This document shows positions 35,122 to 44,297 of a stretch of 64,000 nt of DNA, piece by piece; within the stretch, counting starts at the first letter, position 1, and each line of letters starts with the position of its first letter. Source of the stretch: Drechslerella dactyloides. Lineage: Eukaryota > Ascomycota > Orbiliomycetes > Orbiliales > Orbiliaceae. The translations under genes were made by a program, and so were the position numbers. The notes below the pieces were generated by a model, which was given only the letters and a program-made list of their open reading frames with translations, was not told where the DNA came from and ran no database searches. Where the stretch lies: NCBI GenBank assembly GCA_020064725.1, contig JAGTWJ010000017.1, forward strand, positions 3,658,001 to 3,722,000, in the 5' to 3' direction.

Positions 35122-36804
35122 CTAGCCCCATACGTTCTTGAAAAGATCGTCGTCGTACTTGACCGCCGGCTTGTTGTTTGCGGCCGGCGGCGCCCCAAAT
35201 CCGCCGGACGAGAATGCTCCGAAATCGTCATCGTCCGCCACAGTCGGCTTTGGTGGTGGTTTCGAAGCAGTTGTACTGACTGGTGAACTCCAGCCAAACC
35301 CCGCCGACGAGCCATTGTTGCTGTTAGCTGGCGGCGACGATGCCCAGGCGTTTCCAAAGGAAGATCCGCCTTGGTTTTGCGTCGTGGGCTTCGACTGATA
35401 GGACGGGGCCGAGTCGAGACTGAACAGGTCGCCCATGGAAGATGAGGTCGCTGCGGGCTTGGACCCTGTTGGGGAACCGCCAAAGCTCGAGAAGGAGCTG
35501 CTATTATTCGAGCTGATGTTAAACGACGATGTAGTCGTATTGGATTTCAGCATTCCAGCGGTGAGGTTGGCGAAGGGGGACGGCTTTTGTGGCGCCGCCA
35601 CCGGCTGAGGTGCAGGAGCGGCCGCAAAATTCAAATCACCAAACGCGCCTGCAAGATCATTCACTCCAGATGGATTGGCTGCAGGTGACTGCATTGTCGG
35701 GGAACCCAGTGGTCCGAAGCTCCCAGAATTGGTGTGCTGATGGGATCGAGGGGCTTGTTTCGGCGCTGATGAATATAAGGAAAGGATAGATCGGTTCAGG
35801 TCTGGCCGGGTCGATCCACCACCGGTGTTTGCCTGATCTGAAGCCGCAGGAACTGGACCCGGAGATGCAGACGGCGAAGGCCCAAAGAAATCAAGTCCGA
35901 GCAGAGAGTCGGCAGGCTTCGCCGCCGGTTTAGGGGCTTGTTGAGCTGACGCAGGTGGCGGGGAAGTAGTTGCTGGTGGCGCCACCGGTTCATCGAACAG
36001 GTTCGTGATAGGCGCCTTTTTAGGCGGCGGGGAGGATGCAGCATGCGCTTCCTGTTTCTTTTTAACGACACCAAGAGGCTTAACAATGTCATTAGTAAAA
36101 CCCTCGGGATACACAAGCAGACAATCTTACAGTATCTTCGGCATCCGAGTCATCCAGGGTCGATGGATCGGGCATGCCGCCATCCATCACCCATCGCTTG
36201 GACTCATACTTCGTTCGGATAAAATTCTCTATCTTTCTATCCTAGCTGTTAGTACCCGTCCATATAAGTGTATCGAGCGGGCGTCGGCTTACGATTCGGA
36301 CGGTATGTGGCCAGTAGCCAGCTTAGCTTCCCAGTACCTGGAATACGTGTCAGCGACCATGGCGCGAAGATTGAAGAAGGCATGATAACGTACTTATTAG
36401 CTCTCGAGTTGCCCCAGCGCAAGACGCTCTGCAGCTGCTCATCCGTCCATGAATCGAGATCCACGGATTTCACTGAAAGGCCAAACGTCAGCAATCCCGT
36501 CCTCCATTGCCAATGTCCAATCGATATCCAGTACCTCTGCTGATATGAGTGCCCATCCCTCTATGTACGCCAGAACACCTGTAATAGCCGAGCTTGTCAA
36601 CCCCTGTCTTTGAACGGATATTGAATACGCTCTGACGGACCTTATACAGATGAAGACACCAAGATTCCAGCTCGCCCATCTTGGATGCGCATTTCTCTTG
36701 CAATCGGCGCAATGTTTGTTCCCCGGGAGCTTGAGTAGCTGCTTTATGACTTCCTGGTTCTTCGCGGCCTTTTCTGCGGCGGCGTTCCCGCGACGGGTGG
36801 ACAT
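35122..36804 (-). CDS. AGE2: Arf GTPase-activating protein, AGE2/SMAP type, 464 aa
   Basis: Six exons: 36804-36641, 36578-36535, 36472-36394, 36337-36293, 36236-36131 and 36078-35122, all in frame. The ArfGAP domain fills residues about 18-140. Its zinc finger is Cys32-x2-Cys35-x17-Cys53-x2-Cys56 within CADCKRN..PRWASWNLG, and the catalytic arginine is Arg61 in CSGVHRGMGTHISR. KSVDLDSWT and YESKRW complete the fold. The remaining about 320 residues are Ser/Pro/Gln/Asn-rich and disordered, with short DLF, DLL and NPF-like peptides that could bind clathrin adaptors, ending in DDDLFKNVWG. Family members stimulate GTP hydrolysis on Arf1 at the trans-Golgi and endosomes. The spacer x17 is one longer than the usual x16. 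Confidence 0.94.
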
Positions 36805-37555
36805 CGTGTGTGGCAGTGAGATCCAGTCGGTGTGAGCGATGACTGTCGTTATAGGGGAGCGATGGTGAGAGGCAAGCCTCGAGGCTTCGCGCAAAAGCGA
36901 CCGGGTCGCAACTCTGCTGGCTGTTCTGTGTCGATGTTGAGCGAGTGCAGCTGTCGGGACTCCTGGATGGTGAGTGATTGTGTTTGGTGTTCAAGCTGGA
37001 TGGATGGTCGACGGTTCTTACATCACGGAGCTGGCTTCGGTCTGGAAGAAGAACCCTGTTTGCCGTTTGCCTGTTTGCCGCAGTTCTACACACAACATAT
37101 CAACGCATTTCGGAAACACCAGGAGCTCCATCCGAGCTGTTTCAAGGACAGACGTCGCGTCGACACCTGCGGAATCAAGGAGAGTAGCTGATGTTATATT
37201 TTGCTATTCAACAGCGAGCCTCGGCGTCTGCCCCCGAGACTAATCTCGCTACACGTCTTGATGCTATTTGCACGACAGACTAAAATTGCTTAACAGCTTA
37301 GCTTAGACGTCTAGCTAAAGAATCTCGAGATTACTCTAGATAATCATGCATGTATATGCAATATTATTGTCCCTATTAGCAACATCCACACACTAGATAC
37401 ATGCATACCTGATGCATCAGACTCCAGAACTTATTCCATAGACTCGAATTATGAAGTAACTAACATTAAAGGATCGATCCAAAAACATTTTGCCTCAGTA
37501 TCGGCGAATGACTTGGCGACGGATCTGCCAAGATTATAGCTACGCCAGTGTTCTT
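36805..37555. other. Intergenic, ArfGAP promoter side
   Basis: Upstream of the ArfGAP gene and downstream of the first small HTH gene. A TAGACGTCTA palindrome is at 37304-37313. Short ORFs only. Confidence 0.4.
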
Positions 37556-38018
37556 TTACTCTATGTTCCCAGTGGCTGCGTCCGGCTCTCCGTGATCCTT
37601 CCGCTCGGTGTTTGCTTCAACTTCTTCATTTTTGGTCTTTATTTTTTTCCCTGCCGGACTCGAAGCAACAGAAGGCTTTCTCTTTTTCGTGGGGGTTCCG
37701 AAAGATGAGGGAGGGCTTTCTGCGTCCCCCATCTCTTGGCCTTTGGCTAATGCAGCCTTGATACCTGTCAGCTTCTGGATGACAGACTTTCTGGTTATAC
37801 CCTCTTCGGTAATCAAGGCGTCCATGTCAATCTGAACCAAAATACTTGTTAGAAACTCTTCTGAACAGCTTCGAAGATGTCGATATTCTTGAAAACCAAC
37901 TAGGCCAGCGATAGATGCATATACGTACCTTTCCAGTGCTTATATCCAGATGCTTTAATAGCCTCAGCAGGAACCTCTGGCTGCCCTCAGACGTTGGATC
38001 AAAGCTGGGCTTGCCCAT
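37556..38018 (-). CDS. Small Myb/HTH-like protein A, 121 aa
   Basis: Exons 38018-37929 (30 codons) and 37831-37556, joined in phase 0; the intron has a TTTCTAAC branch site. Exon 1 carries a first helix with RFLLRLLKHLD. Exon 2 begins IDMDALITEEGITRKSVIQK then LTGIKAALAK, a helix-turn-helix-like core in which the second half would be the recognition helix. The tail is Lys-rich (PTKKRKPS, GKKIKTK) and probably nuclear. The same layout occurs in four neighbours (39641-39943, 40733-41548, 42564-43030, 43796-44297). It resembles the small fungal proteins usually labelled Myb-like DNA-binding domain proteins; that name is from memory of the family. Closest in the window to the copy at 39.6-39.9 kb (shared FDP.S, FLL, DI, GIT+S, GIKAA). 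Confidence 0.78.
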
Positions 38019-39640
38019 CTTGTTGAGCTTTTTGACACGAGATATATATCCGGAAACTTCGAAGACGAGTAGATAAAGTCAATTATAGAGCATGTACCTA
38101 CGCAGACGTCTAGACGTGGCTCCGTAGGATGTAGACGTACATGCACCGAATATTCGGATAAACTTAAGGCGTAAATTTTGTAATATGATATCAATATGAT
38201 ATCAAAAAAAGGGAGCATCTGAAGTCCGAATGAGATTGATTTAAATAGTGCAGAGTGCTATGGAAACCAGGCATTCATTCGAATTATTGATCTACTCAAT
38301 AAACTAATGCAGGATAGATCGATAACTAACTCGGCATATCTGACCAATGAACACCCTTCTGCATTTTCGCTACCATACGCTTGCTAGTTGTAGTCTTGAG
38401 TGGTCTAACAGGGTCCTCAAGATTAGCTAACCGTCAATGTCAACCATGTTGCCTACGGCTCAGAGCTCGGCTTCGGGGCCAGCCATCGTATGCAGGTCTA
38501 TACGAGGATAGGCCGTGCGCGTGCCGTCTCTCTGGTCTCTCTTGAAGGATTGCATGCATAGACCTACTTAGCCACGGCTGTTGTTCCGCTTGAGATCCAG
38601 CCCATGCATTCAATAGTCTCATGGAAACCCCACATAAACATCCTTAGCTCTGGGATGTTGGCGACTACCAAAACGCTCTTCGGACCTGGAATTCAGGCAC
38701 GATCAGTGAATGTAGGCAATATTGGCGGTCTCGAGATCGCTTGCCGCACGCACTATGTGATGTCAGCATCCCCAGGGCCGGTCTGATCAGAGTATATTGC
38801 AATATATTAATAGTTAAATTTAGACCCTGAGGTTAATGAATGATCATCTACGTCCTCGGGCCTCCGGGACATGAAAGCCGGCGTAACTGCAATCATGATA
38901 TCAGAAACCTAAATGGGGGGTTCCTTATTCCAGGTCTTATTAATATTATGCATCAATGCCGGGCCCGGGATCCCGAAAGTGACCAGCTGATCACGGTTCA
39001 ACCGTGATCGTTTCCGGCCCGATGATGTCCGAGATGTGATTGGCTTTGGAGGAATACCTCCATCCCAGCAATAACGTTAACAAGTACTGGCCCCGGGGAC
39101 ACTCCCCAGGTCCCAAATTTACAGTAATATCACATTTCAGCCCACCATCCAGGATATGGGGTTATCACCCCCAAGAAAGATAAGCATCAGATCAACCGTC
39201 CACAAAAGAGAAAAAAGAAATTGAAGACCATGTGAGCAATCGACTTGATGACTTCATCGTATTGTGGCTTTCTCGACACATCCTCTGTTTCATGATGCCG
39301 GAATCCGCAGATTGGATTCCCAGAGAAGAACCTGCCAAGCCAGTCTGGCCAACCACATCGCAGCATCAAGTCGACCCCCATGTCATCCCGTCCCCAATTC
39401 CATGAATAATGCATGTTAGCGATACCGACCCAGCCAACAGGATCTCCCTTCCACGGCCCCACATACTGGCTAGCCTAAACATCAGACCGTTCCCGCAGAA
39501 CGCCGTCAGCCGCAGTTTTCTCGTGATTTCTCTTCTTGTTCTTCCTCAGCGATCTAGACTGGCCCACAGCCTCGGATTTATTGCCTGAGTGGATCAAAGG
39601 TGGAACCAGGCTCGAGCTTTGACCCTGCTCGACGTCATTG
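38019..39640. other. Intergenic, with a compound palindrome
   Basis: Contains an imperfect 32-bp inverted repeat at about 38097-38128 centred on ACGTCTAGACGT. The minus ORF 39187-39462 is Trp-rich and lies downstream of the next HTH gene. It has no known domain, but part of it matches DNA downstream of the third copy (see findings). Confidence 0.4.
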
Positions 39641-39943
39641 TCAAGCCGCCTCGCAAAACGCTGCTTTAATTCCTGCGAGGCGTCGCCGGGCAGAACTTTT
39701 GGTGATGCCTGCGCGTTTGGCAAGGGTGTCAATGTCCAACTGTTGCGAAAGGTGCGCCTGTTAGTGCACATGTTCATGTGATGTTGTGGTAAAAGAACGT
39801 TCTAGACCCTATGAAAGATTGTGGGGGAAGCGACATGAAACTTTATTGTCTGACCAACTCACCGACTTGATGTCCACATGCATCAGAACAAGGAGCAGGA
39901 ATTTTTGGTTATTTGGCGAAAATGGGTCAAATGATTCGGGCAT
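39641..39943 (-). pseudogene. Small Myb/HTH-like protein E, 59 aa, probably frameshifted
   Basis: Exon 1 39943-39863 (27 codons, start MPESFDPFSPNNQKFLLLVL) and exon 2 39739-39641 are joined in phase 0 across a 123-nt intron with a CACTAAC branch. Exon 2 reads LDIDTLAKRAGITKSSARRR then LAGIKAAFCEAA and stops. The core aligns with the 37.5-kb copy, but the stop comes exactly where that copy continues into its basic tail. A different frame of the following DNA (open to 39475) encodes such a tail (SRSLRKNKKRNHEK). I infer a frameshift near 39641-39680, so this is a recent relic or a truncated, tail-less protein. The domain itself is intact. Confidence 0.68.
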
Positions 39944-40732
39944 TTCGCTGGTTGGGTATATCCCGTGGTGAGACTTTATATACCTGCTGAGCCGTATACT
40001 ACTATGATTATGATAGATGATATTCGTGGCTTGGCGTCCCATGCATGCGCATGCACAGGTAGATACTTACTTATGTATGCAAGAGAAGTTGTCAACAGGT
40101 ATCGAGGCGAGACCCTGGAACATGCACCCTTTTATGCATGTTCAATTCCAGACTGCTTGTTGACCGATCGATTGGTAACCCATATTTCAGGCAGCTTTTG
40201 TGATGCATCACAGATCTTATAGGCCCTATTAATGGCTGTGTGGGTTCCAGAAATATCAGCCAGTAACGTGCAGCGTTGTCGAGAAGATTGACCGCCCTGC
40301 ATAACAGCGGACTAATCATATTATATGGCACGCCGGGGAACAGGAAAAATTGATACGGAACCTATAATATCATTCCAAACCCGGATTTTCTGCCCCATTG
40401 AGGCGTATCAATAAAGCATGTTATCAACTACCAGAACACAACTAACCAATGATCAATTAGATATTGCCAGCCGGCATGCAGCCCACTTATCATTTCTTCA
40501 AACCCAAGAGACGGGTTTAACCGAGCCCAGTATGCGTTCTGTCGGATACCGACTTTTCAAAACCTTGTCATCAACTTTGGCCTGATCTTCACGCCGGTTC
40601 CAAGCTTGCACCCGAGACCAACCTTGCAAGCCATTCGGCCAACCCCCACAGAGAAAAGAAAATTTTAAGCAAGATAATAATGGCAATGTTATCGGTGCGC
40701 ATATCACCGTAACAGGCAGCTTTTCAAACAAA
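39944..40732. other. Intergenic
   Basis: Short region between two tandem HTH genes. ORFs here lack the family signature. Confidence 0.4.
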
Positions 40733-41548
40733 TCAGTCAATGTTCTCCTCCTTGAAAATCTCTGGCTGGTTGTATTCCAATGACCCCTCGTCGTCCTCGT
40801 CGAACGAAAATTGAACCTTACTATTCCCATTCTCGGTGAGAACAGGCTTGGTATCGTTCAACTTTCGCTTCTTCGCATTTCTGGCCCCCTTTCCAGTCTC
40901 CGCGGTGGTTGAATAGGTTTCCTCATCATCTTCGTCTTCGGCTGCCACGATGTTCGATGCCGGCGCAGAGCTTGGGCCACTGAACCTTTGGCGGTTGGGG
41001 GGCCTGCCTCGCCCACGCTTGATTGGGTTACCATTTTCATCCACTTCGTAGAGTGGGTATGCGGTTGCAGCCGCTTCGATTTTCTTCTTTAGGCGACTGT
41101 AACGACTAGCTACAGCATCCTTGCTGATTTTCAAGGCCTTGGACGCCAGTTCGAACTTCGGCGGGATCTGTAGGTAATTGTTATAACGTAATCACAATAA
41201 CCACATGTTAGCCCTGCCACATGGCCTCTGAAAGTATACCCTCTTCGGTGTACAAATATGTACAAGACTTTCCCCGAGACTACGAGGCTTCCCGAGACTA
41301 CAAGGCCTTGCAAGAAACCAAAAGCCGCCCGCCACATGATGGCCTTTGGTGTGTGGGATCTAAAGCGCGGCACGGCATGCGGGCAGCCTCCTGTTGAATA
41401 GTAGGGGCCTGCATAGTGTACGAGAGTCTACTATGAGCTCTTCATGATGTCAGGGTGAGATGCTTACGTTGTAGGCGTTGATTATTGCTTGCATCAGTAT
41501 CAGTTCTTTCATGGTATCTGAATCCGGAGCTGGGTGGGGCCGTGACAT
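40733..41548 (-). CDS. Small Myb/HTH-like protein B with AT-hook, 171 aa
   Basis: Exons 41548-41468 (27 codons) and 41167-40733 in phase 0; the intron is 300 nt, the longest of the set, with a GCTAAC branch. Exon 1 ends ELILMQAIINAYN. Exon 2 begins IPPKFELASKALKISKDAVA then SRYSRLKKKIEAA, matching the helix-turn-helix layout of the neighbouring small genes. Residues 77-84 (KRGRGRPP) are a canonical AT-hook, followed by a basic patch (KKRKLND) and a very acidic C-terminus (FSFDEDDEGS). An AT-hook plus a basic/acidic tail supports a nuclear, DNA-binding role in AT-rich DNA. It is the most divergent of the five in its first helix. Confidence 0.8.
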
Positions 41549-42563
41549 GGTTGATCCTATAATATATTGTGGGTAAGATATTCGGCCGGCTAGCAAACGT
41601 CGCGCGGTCATGCATGAGTAGGCGGGGTCAGTGCTCGTTACTTACTCTCGAGCAGCGCTCCTTTGCGAGCTGACTTGCCACAGATTATCGTTGTGCACGG
41701 GCTGCGCGCTCTACAAGGTTTAGGCTGGTACGTGCGTGTTGGTTGTTGGATTTTTGTATGGGCAAGTTGGATGCAGGCTAGTCGAGAGATGGTGCACTGC
41801 ACTGCAGTGCATGGACCTGATGTACATAATGTATCACGTGTGTCGACGCTTGGATCCCATGGAAGGTCCTAGCATATACGTATCCTGAACTGCATGGAAT
41901 TCAGGCATCGGAGCATGGTCTGGGGTTGTTGGAATGCTCTAGCGTCTCAACAAGCAATTCGAGCGGCCCGGAAGGCTCTAACGTTACCACGTCATGCGCA
42001 TATGCATGCATGGAGCCTACCAGTTACTATCTCACCGCATCTGATTCCTATGTACACTCGCTACAATGCTAGAGTTAGAATTGGGTGGGCATATAAATTG
42101 AATAGTATAACTACAATCTGGGAGACCACGATCGAGCTGGCGATCGATCGATGCCTCGTGATAATTCCAGGCAACATTACTACAAAATGCCTGAATCCAG
42201 TCTCGAGGTCTAGCACCTTCACCTCACCACTTGAAAAGATAAGATCACCGGCTTAATGGTGCATTTGTATAGCGGAGACTAAGTCAATGGAAATATATCG
42301 AAGATGATGCTCTCAATGACATATTTGCCTGGGATGCTATGATATCATGCACCTCATCAACAGCCTTATCACCTAGAAAGTTCGTTCCTTGCATGAGATA
42401 TCTAACTTTGATCGACAGTATTTAAGTGCCAGATCAAAGACTAGATAGCCACCTTAACTTCGTAACATCTCTCTAATACACGTCATACTTTTTTGTCCAC
42501 ACGAAAAACTTTTGTGAAAATAGAGGCAATAACATCAACGTATCTACGCAGCCCTAGGTCAAA
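41549..42563. other. Divergent intergenic region of the HTH array
   Basis: About 1 kb separating the last minus-strand and first plus-strand member, so probably a shared promoter area. No supported ORF. Confidence 0.4.
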
Positions 42564-43030
42564 ATGGGCGCTGTCGATAATGAGACATTTTTGCTCTGCT
42601 GTCTACAGCATACTACGGACGTAAGTACGATTATACTCCTCTTGGCCAACAAGCCATGTTTCCCAAATAGATAGTAAAAGCGTTCGAAATGAGATTTGCG
42701 AGGTTCGATATATATATTACCCACAGATACAGAATGACTAACAATTATTTTTTCGATGGATTCGTACAGCCCAAGATCGACCTCGCTGCTGTCGCAAAAG
42801 ATCTTGGCTACGCTTCAGCAACAGTCGTAGGCAATAGATTGCGGAGCTTGAGGAAGAAACTTCAATCTGAGAAGGACGAGAAACAAAAAGAGCCAGAGGT
42901 GTCGAAGGAAAAAAAAGATACTGAGACGAAGCCCAAGCCTGCTGCAAGCTCGAAGCCTAAGCGTAGTGCGAAAAGAAAGAGGACTTCGCGCGATGATGAA
43001 AACGAGACTACCCCTGACGACAGCAACTGA
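42564..43030 (+). CDS. Small Myb/HTH-like protein C, 105 aa
   Basis: Exon 1 42564-42620 (19 codons: MGAVDNETFLLCCLQHTTD) and exon 2 42770-43030 in phase 0; the 149-nt intron carries TGACTAAC. Exon 2 starts PKIDLAAVAKDLGYASATVV then GNRLRSLRKKLQS, the second and third helices. The tail is almost entirely Lys/Glu/Ser (KRSAKRKRTSRDDE), a likely nuclear localisation signal. It pairs with the next gene downstream (both begin with D.EFLLCC or N.TFLLCC). No function beyond DNA binding can be inferred. Confidence 0.8.
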
Positions 43031-43795
43031 AACACCGTGTAGTAGAATAATATCGTGGGAATTATGGGGATTGAAGAGGAAAGGGATTCGATTGGAGGCA
43101 TAATTGGAGGCATAATTGGAGAATCGAATCAACCTAGCAGTATATGGCGTACGGCTGATCATGAGTGAGCTCAAGTTGCAGTCAAAGACTGATGGACTAT
43201 AGAGCTTATCTCTTTAGATCTGTATGCCCTGGATTTCATTGCTCTTGTCGCAGTTGGGCTTTCTACAATATCAAATAAGTCAAAATACAAACCCAGTACT
43301 GTTCGGAGTGTTACATTCTAGACTTTAACACAAGTTCCAGTCAGGAGCAAATCTTGAGAAATATTTGTGACCATTGACATGGTCATATGATGGAGCTGGC
43401 CCACAGATTTACCAGTAACATATATAAGTAACCATTACCTAATTGCAATAAACATACAGCTAGACTAAATACTCCGGTAGTGCCCCTTGCATATATTCTA
43501 TGCACCAGACCCGGGTAGATGACAATTGAAGACCCTCGAACATACAAGCGTTCATTCCTATCTTGCTCTTGTCGAAGAAGAAAAAGTAGACATGACTTGC
43601 CGTCCATAATGTTCAGGGGAAACAATAAGTACTTATTGATCGATTCAACGTATGAGCAGCCAGAGTTGGCCAATTAACATTTGCCAGCGCCGCCTTGAGC
43701 TCGCTACTACTATTTCCTTATCGTAACTTATCCACAATTTGGCTCCTACTAAACCACGTAGTACAAGTACCTGAGCTCCTAGTACTATCAGAGAC
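43031..43795. other. Intergenic between tandem HTH genes C and D
   Basis: No ORF with family features. Confidence 0.4.
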
Positions 43796-44297
43796 ATGGT
43801 CAAGGGCGCTGTAAACACCGTCGCTGATGACGAGTTCCTCCTCTGCTGCATTGAGGCATCTCAAGATGTAAGGTTATTCAGCCCATGCACTTTTCCATCT
43901 TTTGAATTAGCTGCTACGCATTATGATTAGTGCATGACTAGTCCAGAAGCAAGACGGATGCTGGTCCACATGCATGCATATGTTAAGTTGCTAACATAGT
44001 AGTGGCGTTCTCTTTTTCTCGCGTATCTAGATGAATATCGACTTCTCTATCGTCTCGAAAGCTACAGGTTATGCCACCGACTGGGGAGCAAGAGCACGGC
44101 TCAGGAAGATCAAAGCTAAAGTCAGGTCGCTTATCGACAAGCCTGTTCAAGCCAGTGATGGAGACCAGGGTGGAGAAACAGAATCTAAGAACACCGCAAC
44201 GTCAAAAATAACCGACGACGCTAGCGCTCCGCCTCCACAGCCTGGTCGAGGGAGACGCAAGAAGGTTGTGCAGGTGCTCGAGGGCTCGAAGAACTAA
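43796..44297 (+). CDS. Small Myb/HTH-like protein D, 112 aa
   Basis: Exon 1 43796-43867 (24 codons, ...DDEFLLCCIEASQD) and exon 2 44031-44297 in phase 0; the 163-nt intron has GCTAAC. Exon 2 reads MNIDFSIVSKATGYATDWGA then RARLRKIKAKVRS. The tail has an AT-hook-like GRGRRKK. The last of five genes with the same intron position and three-helix layout. Same orientation as the gene at 42.6 kb, 0.77 kb away, suggesting tandem duplication. Confidence 0.8.
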
